A stretch of DNA of 64,000 nucleotides from Caenispirillum bisanense (GTDB taxonomy: Bacteria; Pseudomonadota; Alphaproteobacteria; Rhodospirillales; UBA2165). Below are positions 1 to 8,310 of the stretch, in pieces; the stretch's first letter is position 1; each line of letters opens with the position of its first letter. The translations under genes were made by a program, and so were the position numbers. Location: positions 1 to 64,000 of the forward strand of contig CAMDWJ010000021.1 in NCBI GenBank assembly GCA_945877815.1, read 5' to 3'. The notes under the pieces are model-generated. The model made no database searches, was not told where the DNA came from, and saw only the letters and a program-made list of their open reading frames with translations.

Positions 1-376
1 CACGAGAGTAGTTGGCGGAGGAAACGAACCTGAAATCCAACGGTCTCTGGCAGGGTCGCGAACGGCTTCGCGGCGGCGCGCTGCGGGAGCGCAAGGTGAG
101 AAACTCTCGGCCGTCGAGGGGCAACATGCTGGCCGTCAAACAGGCGCTCGTCGCCGCCGGGCTCTACGAGATTCCCGAGTAGGGCGTGACGCCCAATCCA
201 GACGAGAACATTTTCCCGAGTCTTGCCGCCCTTCAGAGCCACGAGGGCCTTTCCGATTCCGCCGGCGAGACCGACCACGCGCTGGAGCAATACGGGTCGG
301 GCGCGGACGGATCGGTTCATGTGAGCGCCTACGCGCAGGACCGCGACGAAACGGCGCGCCCGATCCGCTGCCGGCC
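1..376. other. Left flank without a confident gene
   Basis: A short plus-strand frame is open from 12 (TTG) to the stop at 180-182, 56 codons, with an in-frame stop just upstream at 9-11. Its product is basic and matches no family I recognise. It could be a degraded 3' gene end. From 183 to 376 I see no convincing coding frame, RNA or repeat. Confidence 0.3.
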
Positions 377-1093
377 TCAGCGCGCGTCGGCCTGCGCCAA
401 GAGCCGCGCCACCTCGGTCTGGCCGCGGCCTCGGGCGTGGGCGAGCGGGGAGGCGCCGTTGCTGTCGGCCAGGTTCACGTCCGCACCAGCGGCGATCAGC
501 AGGCGGACGATCTCGGCATGGCGCGGCCCACCGTCACCCAGGATCACCGCCTCGAGCAGCGCCGTCCAGCCCAGACGGTTGACGTGATCGACGGCGATTT
601 TGGTCGCCAGCAACGTCCGCACTGTCTCGACGTGGCCGTAGTGGGCGGCGGGGATCAGCGCCGTGCCGCCGTAGCGGTTGACGCTCGCCAGATCGGCGCC
701 AGCGGCAAGCGTGAGCTTGAGGATCTCCAGATGTCCGCTGGCGCCGGCCAGCAGAAAGGGGCTGTCGGCGATCGCGTCCTGGGCGTTCACGTCGGCGCCC
801 GCCGCGATCAGCAGGCGCGCCGCCGCCACGTGGTTGCCCTGGGTGGCGGCAAGCAGCGCCGTGCGCCCCGCGTCGTCGCGTTCCTTAACGGACGCGCTGG
901 CAGCTAGTAGGCGGCCGACCTCGGCCGTGTCGCCCCGCTGGGCAGCCACGATCAAGGCCCGATCGGCCGACACCGTCTGTCCCACGGCCGCACCCCCGGC
1001 GATCATGCCTGCCGCGGCAAGAATCAGGAATGCGCCCACGCGCACGATGTGGCGGCGGCAGATGACGCGACCGGACGGCATCGGCCTCAGCAT
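377..1093 (-). CDS. Exported ankyrin-repeat protein
   Basis: This is a protein of about 238 residues. It begins with a signal peptide (basic residues, then a hydrophobic stretch around residues 16-35) and continues with four to five ankyrin repeats, seen as recurring GxTALxxAxxxGHxxxxxLLxAGADV units. Ankyrin repeats mediate protein-protein contacts, so a periplasmic scaffold or inhibitor role is likely but the partner is unknown. I chose the ATG at 1093 because it overlaps the stop of the upstream deaminase gene (ATGCTGA), which suggests translational coupling. An ATG four codons further in is the alternative. A longer frame upstream exists but would run inside the deaminase gene. Confidence 0.8.
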   Translation of the reverse strand: MLRPMPSGRVICRRHIVRVGAFLILAAAGMIAGGAAVGQTVSADRALIVAAQRGDTAEVGRLLAASASVKERDDAGRTALLAATQGNHVAAARLLIAAGADVNAQDAIADSPFLLAGASGHLEILKLTLAAGADLASVNRYGGTALIPAAHYGHVETVRTLLATKIAVDHVNRLGWTALLEAVILGDGGPRHAEIVRLLIAAGADVNLADSNGASPLAHARGRGQTEVARLLAQADAR

Positions 1094-1635
1094 CGGCTTA
1101 AGCGGGGGGCGCCGGCATCCGCAAGGCCCGTGCCGTGCACCATCTGCTCGATGCCCGCCCAATAGGCGGCGGCTTCGCACATCGCGCAGGGCCGCGACGA
1201 GGAATAGAGCGTGGCCCCAACGAGATCGCGCCGGCCGAGCCTCCGGGCGGCGTCGCGGATCGCCTGCATCTCGGCATGCGCGGTGGGATCGGAGGCGGTT
1301 ACCACCGCACTCGAGGCCTCGCCGATGATGCGGCCCCCCTGCACGACGACCGCGCCATAAGGCTGGTCACCGGCGGCCTCGGCCGCGCTTCGCATGGCCA
1401 GCGCGCGCGCCATGAACGCCTGCGGCTCGGGTGCGACGGGCTGCGGGATGAGGGCTTCGCCTTGGGGCTGGGCCAACACCCGCCCGCGTCCCGCGAACAG
1501 CCCCAGCCCCGCCCCGGCGAGCGCGGCGCCAGCCAGCCAAAGCCGGCGAGAAAGCCTATTGGAGGGCGGGACAGAATCCATGAGGTCGATGCTAAGCAAG
1601 GGGCGTGCGCTTGTCGATTGCGGAAGAGTGTCCAT
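1087..1635 (-). CDS. Nucleoside/cytidine deaminase-like protein with Tat-type leader
   Basis: The product (182 aa) has the zinc-dependent deaminase signature: HAEMQ (Zn ligand His plus catalytic Glu) followed by PCAMC (two Zn-ligand cysteines). This is the pattern of TadA/guanine deaminase-like enzymes that hydrolytically remove an amino group from a base or nucleoside. Unusually, the N-terminus carries a twin-arginine-like segment (SRRLWLAG) followed by a hydrophobic stretch, so the enzyme is probably exported. The methionine at 1581 is an alternative start that keeps the leader. It is coupled to the ankyrin gene downstream. The substrate cannot be read from the sequence. Confidence 0.75.
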   Translation of the reverse strand: MDTLPQSTSARPLLSIDLMDSVPPSNRLSRRLWLAGAALAGAGLGLFAGRGRVLAQPQGEALIPQPVAPEPQAFMARALAMRSAAEAAGDQPYGAVVVQGGRIIGEASSAVVTASDPTAHAEMQAIRDAARRLGRRDLVGATLYSSSRPCAMCEAAAYWAGIEQMVHGTGLADAGAPRLSRC

Positions 1636-1642
1636 CGGGGGA

Positions 1643-1737
1643 TCAGTCGAGCGCGATCAGCCCCCCGCCGCCGGCGGCGGCGGCGGGGTCGTGGAACACC
1701 AGCACGGCGAGCAGGCCGCGCTCGCTCAAATGGGCGA
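1643..1737 (-). pseudogene. 3' remnant of a gene resembling an ABC ATPase tail, cut by IS3
   Basis: Minus-strand codons from about 1737 to the stop at 1643 read [17 protein letters not shown] followed by an Ala/Gly-rich stretch and LIALD. This resembles the H-loop region and last residues of ABC ATPases (VLVxxHDP...). The frame continues upstream only into antisense IS3 sequence, so the rest of the gene appears lost at the IS3 junction. The stop lies just before the deaminase gene, as expected for the upstream member of that operon. The family assignment rests on about 30 residues and is tentative. Confidence 0.4.
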
Positions 1738-2231
1738 AGACAGCCGCGAATGTCTGGCGCTCATTGTTGCGCGCCAACTCCGCCACGAGGATGTGCTGGC
1801 GGCGTTGGCGGAGCTGTTCGTCTTGCGCGGGCCGCCTGCCAACATCAGGTCCGACAATGGCCCGGAGTTTATCGCCACCGCCGTACGAAAATGGCTGGGC
1901 AGGATCGGCGTGACGACACTCTACATCACGCCCGCTTCCCCTTGGGAGAACGGCTACAACGAGAGCTTCAACGGGTCGCTGCGTGACGAACTGCTCAACG
2001 GTGAGATCTTCTACAGCCTCGCCGAAGCCAAAGTTCTGATCGAGGCCTGGCGGCGGCATTACAACACGATCCGCCCGCACAGCAGCCTTGGCTACCGACC
2101 GCCGGCCCCGGAAACCGCGACGCCGCCATTGCCGTCCTCCGGTTCCGCTACGCTCCACCTACAGCCGGCAATGGCGAAAGAGGACACAATGCACTAACAT
2201 TCAAACCGGACCACCTAATGGGGGCCGATCA
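1738..2231 (+). mobile_element. IS3 family (IS407-like group) 3' fragment with truncated orfB
   Basis: From about 1738 to 2197 the plus strand encodes the C-terminal part of an IS3-family OrfB integrase-core transposase. Visible are RSDNGPEF (second catalytic Asp region), [13 protein letters not shown] (catalytic Glu) and the typical [14 protein letters not shown] end. The first catalytic Asp and the whole of orfA are missing. The right end appears to lie near 2231, where the inward sequence starts TGATCGGCCCCC and contains GTGGTCCGGTTTG. A matching left end lies at 6885 in the opposite orientation, so the two pieces may be halves of one broken element. Confidence 0.75.
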
Positions 2232-2359
2232 ATCTAACGTCGGGTTTGCCCGACTCGTCCTTTTTGCGCTGCGAATTGTTTTCTCTGTAAACTCACCCAG
2301 TGACGCGCCGCGCCTGGCGCGGCCTCTACCGTCCACATCCCACACTGGAGCCGATCCGA

Positions 2360-3598
2360 GTGGCTGACGAAAGACCCCCGGGAGTCCTGTCTCGACAACT
2401 CGTCCTGTCGCTCTATCTGCCGGCAACCCTGCTGGCGCTCGGCCAGAGTATGGTCGCCCCCGTCATCCCGGGGCTCACCAAGTCTTTCGGGATCGGCGTC
2501 GATGCCGCCTCCCTCGTCTTCGTGGCCTTCAGCGCCGGCGCGCTCGTCGCCACCTTTCCGGCGGGCTACCTCATGGACAAGATCGGCCGCCGCCCGGTGC
2601 TGCTGGCCGGTCCCCTGCTGACGGCGGTCGGCTCGTTCATGACTCCTTTCTCGCATACCTTTATCGAGCTGCTGTTCTGGCGCTTCGTGGTCGGCGCCGC
2701 TAGCCAGCTCTGGCAGCAAGGCCGTGTGCTCGTCATCGCCGATACGGCGCCGCAGGACCAGCGGGCGCGCCAGATGCAATGGATGGTGGGGATGACCCGC
2801 ACCGGCCAACTCTTCGGGCCTGCCGTGGGTGGCTTCCTGGCGGCGGGGTTCGGCCTGTGGATTCCGTTCGCGATCCATGCCGCGCTGACCATCGTCGCCA
2901 TGATCCCTGCGTATAAGATGATTCAGGAGACCGCGCCGCGCCGACGTCGAAAGGACGATCAATCCGACGAGGCTTCCGAAGAGGCAAAGGCGCAGGGATG
3001 GGGGCCGGTGATCACCTATATGCTCACCATCCAGATCGTCGTCTTTCTCTGCATCCAGGTTTTCGCCCAGTTCGCTCGCGGCGGCCAGGATCAAGGCTCG
3101 CTCAACCTCTATGCGGTCTACGCTTACGACATGGGCCCCGGCGAACTCGGCCTGCTGAACACCATCGCCATCGCCTTCGGCATCCCGGTGCCGTTCCTCA
3201 CCGGCTATCTCATGGACAGGTTCGGACGCCGCGCGGTCATCGCGCCCGGTTTCGCGGCCTATGCGATCGCGGTGGCGCTCATGTCGCTGACCGCCTTTTA
3301 TCCGCTGCCGATGAGCTATTTCCTCGCGACCTACGTCATGGTGCAGGCGGCGGCGGGCACCACCGGCGGCACCATGCAGGTGCTGGGCACGGATCTTTCG
3401 CCGCGCGAAAATCGCGGGCGGTTTTTCGCGATCTGGCGCACCATCGCCGAGATCGGGGCGACGATCTCGCCGGCGATCTACGGCGTGATTGCCGAGCACG
3501 CCGGCTTCGGGGTCGCCTTCTTGTACCTGTCGCTCTGTGCCATCGGCGTCGTCTTCGGCTTGAGCCGGGTCCTCGCCGACACTCAGGCCAAGCGCTAG
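2360..3598 (+). CDS. Major facilitator superfamily (MFS) permease
   Basis: The product (412 aa from a GTG start) is a 12-helix integral membrane transporter. The MFS motif A, GYLMDKIGRRP, follows the second helix, and a repeat of it (GYLMDRFGRRA) appears in the second half, as expected from the internal duplication. A hydrophilic, charged central loop separates the halves. I chose the GTG at 2360 because GGAG sits nine bases upstream; a GTG at 2300 gives 20 extra residues without a clear ribosome site. The substrate is unknown. The gene lies isolated between IS fragments, and the stop codon directly abuts the IS481 remnant, so its original terminator may have been displaced. Confidence 0.85.
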   Translation: MADERPPGVLSRQLVLSLYLPATLLALGQSMVAPVIPGLTKSFGIGVDAASLVFVAFSAGALVATFPAGYLMDKIGRRPVLLAGPLLTAVGSFMTPFSHTFIELLFWRFVVGAASQLWQQGRVLVIADTAPQDQRARQMQWMVGMTRTGQLFGPAVGGFLAAGFGLWIPFAIHAALTIVAMIPAYKMIQETAPRRRRKDDQSDEASEEAKAQGWGPVITYMLTIQIVVFLCIQVFAQFARGGQDQGSLNLYAVYAYDMGPGELGLLNTIAIAFGIPVPFLTGYLMDRFGRRAVIAPGFAAYAIAVALMSLTAFYPLPMSYFLATYVMVQAAAGTTGGTMQVLGTDLSPRENRGRFFAIWRTIAEIGATISPAIYGVIAEHAGFGVAFLYLSLCAIGVVFGLSRVLADTQAKR

Positions 3599-3599
3599 T

Positions 3600-4040
3600 T
3601 GTTTGATCCCGGGATTTGATGGTGCATTATTTTCCTCTGAGTGGAGGGATGCGCTATGGGCCAAGTACTTCACGGCTGCGCCACGACGACTGAGGCGATC
3701 CGTCGAGCGATACAACATAGTCAAGAGAGTCTGAGGAGCCTGTCCCGGCGCTACGGGATCAACCCGAAGACTGTTGCCAAGTGGAGGAAGCGCGGTTCCG
3801 TCGCCGATCTACCGACCGGCCCGAAAGAGCCGAAATCCACAGTGCTGTCGATCGAACAGGAGGCGATCGTCGTCGCCTTTCGCCGGCATACGCTGCTGCC
3901 GCTCGACGATTGCCTCTATGCCTTGCAGGCGACCATCCCGCACCTGACCCGCTCATCGCTGCATCGCTGTCTGCAGCGTCACGGTATCAGTCGATTGCCG
4001 GAGGTCGAAGGCGATAAGCCAGGCAGGCACAAGTTCAAAG
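3600..4040 (+). mobile_element. IS481-type element, 5' fragment
   Basis: The fragment begins immediately after the MFS stop codon and carries the upstream region and first 129 or so codons of an IS481-type transposase. It is interrupted at 4040 by the IS21 element. The missing 3' half is not found on the other side of IS21, so the insertion was followed by deletion or rearrangement. Confidence 0.75.
3656..4040 (+). pseudogene. Truncated IS481-type transposase (N-terminal part)
   Basis: The frame starts with an ATG at 3656 and encodes an N-terminal helix-turn-helix (SLRSLSRRYGINPKTVAKWR) followed by the conserved region up to the DKPGRHKF segment just before the catalytic domain. The DDE integrase core is absent. 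The frame then runs about 16 codons into the IS21 left end before a stop at 4090. It cannot encode an active transposase. Confidence 0.85.
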
Positions 4041-4149
4041 TGTGTAGGGCGGTGACAAAACAGGCCATTGGAGCGTCGGCGCTGTGCTGATGCGGGCGGT
4101 GTAAAAGCCGGCCAGTGGCTAGGCTGTTTCCTTTTGGGGGCGGTCGGGG

Positions 4150-5649
4150 ATGTTTGCCGTGGAAGTTTATGCCGCCGTTCGGCGTTTTGTATTTGTTGAT
4201 GGGAACAGCCGTCGCGAAGCGGCGCGGGTTTTTGGGCTGAGCCGCGAGACGGTTACGAAGATGTGCCGATTTTCGCTGCCACCTGGTTACACGCGCATGG
4301 TGCCGGTAGTGAAGCCGAAGCTGGGGGCGCTGCTTGCGGCGATCGATGCGATCCTTGAGGCGGACGGGGGCGCGCCGGTGAAGCAGCGCCACACGGCAAA
4401 GCGGATTTTTGAGCGGCTTCGTGATGAGCATGGCTTTGCCGGTGGTTACACGGTGGTAAAGGATTATGTGCGCGTTAGCCGGGTGCGCGGACGCGAGACG
4501 TTCGTTCCGTTGGCGCATCCGCCAGGGCACGCACAGGTGGACTTCGGTGAAGCGGTCAGGGTGATCGGCGGTGTGCGTCAGAAGATCCATTTTTTCTGCA
4601 TGGACCTGCCGCAGTCTGACGCCTGCTTCGTGAAGGCCTATCCGGGAGAGACGACCGAGGCATTCCTCGACGGCCACGTCGCGTCCTTCGCCTTCATCGG
4701 CGGTGTGCCGTTATCGATCCTCTACGACAACCTCAAGATCGCGGTGGCGAAGATCTGCGGCGACGGAAAGCGGGAGCGCACACGGGCTTTTACCGAGTTG
4801 GTCAGCCATTACCTGTTCGCCGATCGCTTTGGTCGCCCCGGCAAGGGCAATGACAAAGGAAAAGTTGAAGGGCTGGTAAAATACGCGCGCGCCAACTTCA
4901 TGACGCCGATCCCGATTGCGGCCAGCTACGACGATCTGAACGCGATGATGGCCGAGCGCTGCCGCCAGCGTCAATCTGAACGGGCCGGACGTCACGCTGA
5001 GACTATCGGCGAACGGCTCATCGCTGACCGCGCGGTGCTGCGCGATCTTCCGGTCGTACCCCTGGAACCGTGCGAGAAGCGAGCAGGACGGGTCTCTTCG
5101 ACCGCACTGGTCCGTTACCGCTGCAACGATTACTCGGTGCCGACGGCCTATGGCTTCCAGGACGTCGTCGTGAAAGGCTTCGTCGACGAGGTCGTGATCC
5201 AGTGTGCGAGCGCCGTTATCGCCCGGCATCCGCGCTCCTATGGCGAGGGCGAGCTCGTGGCCAATCCGCTGCATTATCTCGCGTTGATCGAGACCAAGCC
5301 GAATGCCCTCGATCAGGCGGCAGCTCTGCAGGGCTGGGTGCTGCCCGAGGAGTTCCAGCATCTGCGCCACCTGCTGGAAGCGCGCATGGGCAACCGCGGC
5401 AAGCGTGAGTTTATCGAGGTGTTGCGGCTGCTGGAGGCGCTACCGCAGGAGATCGTAGCCACCTCTGTGGTCGAGGCGATCCGGCTCGGCGCCATTAGCT
5501 TCGATGCGGTCAAGCTGATCGCGCTGGCGCGCATCGAACGTCGGCCCGCCCGTCTCGACCTGACGGCCTATCCGCATCTGCCCAAGCTGACGGTGAAGAT
5601 AACATCGCCAGCCGATTATGCGGCCCTGGTTCCGGAACTGGCGGCATGA
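4150..5649 (+). CDS. istA: IS21-family transposase IstA
   Basis: IstA (499 aa) catalyses strand transfer of the IS21 element. The N-terminus has a helix-turn-helix (NSRREAARVFGLSRETV). The integrase core follows, with the catalytic acidic residues in QVDFGEA (around residue 132), LYDNLK (around 196) and KGKVEGLVKYAR (around 240). The C-terminal region is the usual Mu-transposase-like tail. The length is typical, there is no internal stop, and it overlaps istB by four bases (ATGA at 5646-5649). It looks intact and potentially active. Confidence 0.93.
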   Translation: MFAVEVYAAVRRFVFVDGNSRREAARVFGLSRETVTKMCRFSLPPGYTRMVPVVKPKLGALLAAIDAILEADGGAPVKQRHTAKRIFERLRDEHGFAGGYTVVKDYVRVSRVRGRETFVPLAHPPGHAQVDFGEAVRVIGGVRQKIHFFCMDLPQSDACFVKAYPGETTEAFLDGHVASFAFIGGVPLSILYDNLKIAVAKICGDGKRERTRAFTELVSHYLFADRFGRPGKGNDKGKVEGLVKYARANFMTPIPIAASYDDLNAMMAERCRQRQSERAGRHAETIGERLIADRAVLRDLPVVPLEPCEKRAGRVSSTALVRYRCNDYSVPTAYGFQDVVVKGFVDEVVIQCASAVIARHPRSYGEGELVANPLHYLALIETKPNALDQAAALQGWVLPEEFQHLRHLLEARMGNRGKREFIEVLRLLEALPQEIVATSVVEAIRLGAISFDAVKLIALARIERRPARLDLTAYPHLPKLTVKITSPADYAALVPELAA

Positions 5650-6506
5650 TCGGCCCTGACGCGACGCCGACGGGAACGATGAATGGTGCCCCGCAGGTCC
5701 TGCTGGCCCATCATCTCAAGCAATTGAAGCTGCCGACGGTGCTGCGCGAGTATGATAAGATCGCGCGAGAATGCGCACGTGATGGCGTAGATCATCCCAG
5801 CTACCTGCTGCGGCTGAACGAACTCGAGCTGATCGACCGTGAGCGGCGGACGGTCGAGCGGCGGATCCGGGCGGCTCGGTTCCCGGCAGTTAAGAGCTTC
5901 GACACGTTCGAGTTCACCGCCATCCCCAGCCTCAACAAGATGCTCGTGCTGGAACTCGCACGCTGCGAGTACATTCTGCGCCGGGAGAACATCATCGCGC
6001 TCGGCAACAGCGGCACCGGCAAGACCCATGTCGCGCTCGCGCTGGGCCTGGCAGCCTGCCAGAAGGGCTTCACGGTGACGTTTACAACCGCCGCCGCGCT
6101 GGTCAACCAATTGATGGAAGCGCCAGACGACCGCCGCTTGCTCAAGCTCCAGCGCGATCTGCAGGCGGTGAAGCTGCTCATTATCGACGAACTCGGCTAT
6201 GTGCCGCTGTCGCAGACCGGCGCCGAACTGTTGTTCGAGACCTTCTCGCAGCGCTATGAGCGTGGCTCAACCATAATCACTTCAAACCTGCCGTTCGAAG
6301 ACTGGACCTCGGTGCTGGGCTCCGAGCGGCTTACCGGTGCGCTGCTCGACCGGCTCACCCACCACGTCAGCATCCTGGCTATGAACGGTGATAGCTATCG
6401 TCTTAAACAATCCACCGGTCGCCAACGCACCACAGTCAGGGCGAACCAAAACCAAGCCCCTACCGAGATCGTCGATCCCGACACCGGCGAGATTAACCCA
6501 AGCTGA
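5646..6506 (+). CDS. istB: IS21-family helper ATPase IstB
   Basis: IstB (286 aa) is the AAA+ ATPase that assists IstA in target choice and transposition. The Walker A motif GNSGTGKTH lies near residues 119-127 and Walker B LLIIDELGY near 177-185, with the sensor region STIITSNL further on. The start ATG overlaps the istA stop (ATGA). A methionine 13 codons in is the alternative start and is closer to the usual family N-terminus. The gene appears intact. Confidence 0.93.
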   Translation: MIGPDATPTGTMNGAPQVLLAHHLKQLKLPTVLREYDKIARECARDGVDHPSYLLRLNELELIDRERRTVERRIRAARFPAVKSFDTFEFTAIPSLNKMLVLELARCEYILRRENIIALGNSGTGKTHVALALGLAACQKGFTVTFTTAAALVNQLMEAPDDRRLLKLQRDLQAVKLLIIDELGYVPLSQTGAELLFETFSQRYERGSTIITSNLPFEDWTSVLGSERLTGALLDRLTHHVSILAMNGDSYRLKQSTGRQRTTVRANQNQAPTEIVDPDTGEINPS

Positions 6507-6527
6507 TCGGCAACCATCTCAATCGAA

Positions 6528-6559
6528 TGCAAATGGGGCCCGATCGGGCCCCATTTGCA
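6528..6559. repeat. Perfect 32-bp palindrome after istB
   Basis: The sequence 6528-6559 is its own exact reverse complement (arms TGCAAATGGGGCCCGA), centred on CGATCG. It lies 21 bp after the istB stop and inside the IS21 element, before its right-end repeats. It would form a strong hairpin in RNA and could act as a terminator, although no U-run follows. Confidence 0.75.
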
Positions 6560-6632
6560 AAGCATCCTGCATCGCCATCATTGGCCTGCTTTTACTCCGC
6601 CACGTTGGCCTGGAATCACTCCGCCGTTGACA

Positions 6633-6885
6633 TCGCTCACCTGCTTCAGCTCTCGGACTTGGCTCGGTTCCAGTCCGCCATACTGCTTCTTCCAGCGGTA
6701 ATAGGTCTGTTCCGAGATCCCGACCTGGCGGATCAAATCGCCAACCGGCAATCCCAACTCCGCCTGCTTCAAAACCGCTACAATCTGCTCTACCGAATAT
6801 CGCTTCCGATTCATACGAACTCCCTCCCTTGGAAATCCGCTGAAAATCTAACCCTAAATCCGGACCAATTTCACCGTGCCACCTC
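6633..6885 (-). mobile_element. IS3 family 5' fragment with truncated orfA
   Basis: Minus-strand codons from the ATG at 6814 encode the N-terminal helix-turn-helix of an IS3 OrfA (YSVEQIVAVLKQAELGLPVG, then ISEQTYYRWKKQYGGLEP). Homology stops at the IS21 right end (6632), and the frame then runs into IS21 until 6578. The element end lies near 6885, where the inward strand reads TGAGGTGG and contains TTGGTCCGGATTT, similar to the inverted end at 2231. OrfB is absent here. Confidence 0.8.
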
Positions 6886-6983
6886 AGTGGTCTTAGTGAC
6901 GCTAGGTTTGCTGGCGCAGGCCGTGTCGTTGAACAATGAAATCAGTAGCCCGCCTATTCAGCGTGCCCTGTGGGGCAGGCTCC

Positions 6984-7070
6984 ACTGAGTGTAATCGCGA
7001 CTGAGTGTAGAAGTGCTATTTTCACATCAGTCTGCTGACTGAGTGTAAAGATCAGCTGACCATAAAAGTC
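6984..7070. repeat. Left boundary repeat block (ACTGAGTGTAA units)
   Basis: Three copies of ACTGAGTGTA(A/G) start at 6984, 7000 and 7038, the last followed by CATAAAAGTC. The block 6984-7055 aligns without gaps to 19312-19383, at an offset of exactly 12,328 bp. The part 7037-7070 also matches 19139-19170. The region otherwise (6886-7119) shows no gene. The unit resembles the spaced terminal repeats of IS21-type elements (GTGTAAA core), but no istAB genes accompany it, so it may be a solo end or the boundary of a lost or larger mobile unit. Confidence 0.7.
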
Positions 7071-7119
7071 TCTCGTCGGGCCGCCATCCGAGTTCGAATA
7101 GCGCATTTGTATTCCAGCT

Positions 7120-8286
7120 CTATCTTTCCCATGGAATCAAATATTCGTCCTTGAGGTCCATGCCAAAGCCCGGTGCATCGGATGGGACAAGTTTGCCATC
7201 CTTCGGTGTTGCGACTCCTGGGATGTGCATAGTCTCGGCGAGCGGCACGCCAGGATCGCCATGTAGCCAGTATTCGGCTAGCTGTGTTTCGGGCATAGCA
7301 AAGTGGAAGTGCTGACCGAAAGGTAGACTTGCTCCAGAATGCGGAAAGGTCGAGATGCCAGCCGCCTCGGCAAGGGTATAAACCTTCAACGCCTCCGTAA
7401 GACCGCCAAACCAACGCAGGTCCGGCTGCACGACATCGACGCATCGGCGGGCGATCAGCTCTCGGAATTCATGACGCCCATGATGATCTTCGCCGGTTGC
7501 GATCGGCTGCGTCGGTACGGCACGCTTGATCTGATCCAAGCCATCGTAATCGTGCGGCATCAACGGCTCCTCGATCCAGCGCAGCTGATACGGCCGCAGC
7601 CGTTCGAACAGACGGATGGCGAATTCCACGTTATAAGACATGACCGGATTGAGCATCAGATCCGAACTCGGCCCGACGATTTCGCGCGCTTTGGCGACCT
7701 TTTCCTCGAGGCGATTGATGCCTTCGATGCTTTCTTCGTAATGTACCGGATTGCTGATCTTGAAGGCCTTGAACCCAAGTTCCGTGGTCCAATCGAGATC
7801 GTCGCTGGTGCAATAGCAGTTGATGTATTCACGGCACGGGCCGCCGATCAAACTATAGACCGGTAGCTTCAACAGCTTTCCTTTCAGATCCCACAGGGCG
7901 AGATCGATGCCGCTGCGAGCGACGGCAACGAGCCCGTTCGCGCCGAAACGCTGGCTCGCGCGCCACATCAGATCGTTGAGGAATTCGATCGCCAAGCAGT
8001 CGCGGCCGAGGAGCAGCGGCGTGAAATGGTCGCGAATCAGCGCTTCGATCAGATTGCCCCAGTGACAGATTCCCAGGCCCCACGTTCCGTCCTCGGCCGT
8101 GACCTTGATCCAGACTTCATGCGCGACTTCGCCGGGTATGCGCCGGAGCTGACGTGGAAATTCGGGATATTTATTGACCGGAAACGCGCGCCAGGCGGTC
8201 TGATTGTAGCTCGGACGGCGCGGTGTGGTTTTCTTGCCGTGCTGCGGAACCTGCAGCTTAACCATCTCGATGGATTTTATTTTCAC
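7120..8286 (-). CDS. Enolase-superfamily dehydratase, L-rhamnonate dehydratase-like
   Basis: The protein (388 aa, GTG start preceded by GGGGAGA) is a mandelate racemase/enolase-superfamily member most like the L-rhamnonate dehydratase group, which removes water from sugar acids to give 2-keto-3-deoxy acids. The N-terminal capping domain is followed by the barrel. Metal-ligand positions are Glu in WIEEP (239/240) and Glu in ATGEDHH (266), and the catalytic His is in FPHSGAS (316). The first metal ligand, normally Asp, reads Asn (LMLNPVMSY, residue 213), which may alter metal binding or specificity. It lies just downstream of the IclR regulator on the same strand. The real substrate is unknown. 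Confidence 0.8.
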   Translation of the reverse strand: MKIKSIEMVKLQVPQHGKKTTPRRPSYNQTAWRAFPVNKYPEFPRQLRRIPGEVAHEVWIKVTAEDGTWGLGICHWGNLIEALIRDHFTPLLLGRDCLAIEFLNDLMWRASQRFGANGLVAVARSGIDLALWDLKGKLLKLPVYSLIGGPCREYINCYCTSDDLDWTTELGFKAFKISNPVHYEESIEGINRLEEKVAKAREIVGPSSDLMLNPVMSYNVEFAIRLFERLRPYQLRWIEEPLMPHDYDGLDQIKRAVPTQPIATGEDHHGRHEFRELIARRCVDVVQPDLRWFGGLTEALKVYTLAEAAGISTFPHSGASLPFGQHFHFAMPETQLAEYWLHGDPGVPLAETMHIPGVATPKDGKLVPSDAPGFGMDLKDEYLIPWER

Positions 8287-8310
8287 GCCATCGTCTCCCC
8301 GTTTTGTTTT

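Larger units (their letters stand above)
4041..6632 (+). mobile_element. Complete IS21-family insertion sequence (istA-istB)
   Basis: The element spans about 2592 bp with ends in the 5'-TG...CA-3' form: TGTGTAGGGCGG at the left and the complement of TGTCAACGGCGG at the right. Each end carries two spaced copies of a GGCGGnGTnA...GGCC motif (left near 4048-4066 and 4094-4113; right near 6588-6606 and 6607-6626), the multiple terminal repeats typical of IS21. It contains istA and istB. The flanking bases (GTTCAAAG left, TCGCTCAC right) do not form a target duplication, and the two flanks belong to different IS elements, so the element did not simply insert at this site. Confidence 0.85.

Noticed and set aside
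12-182. Short open frame at the left edge
   Set aside because: It is 56 codons with a TTG start and an upstream in-frame stop, and the product matches nothing I know; too weak to call a gene.
2234-3724. A 496-codon minus-strand frame opposite the MFS gene
   Set aside because: Its product is a low-complexity string of His, Arg, Asp and Glu with no family match, typical of antisense frames in GC-rich DNA, and it covers the clear MFS gene.
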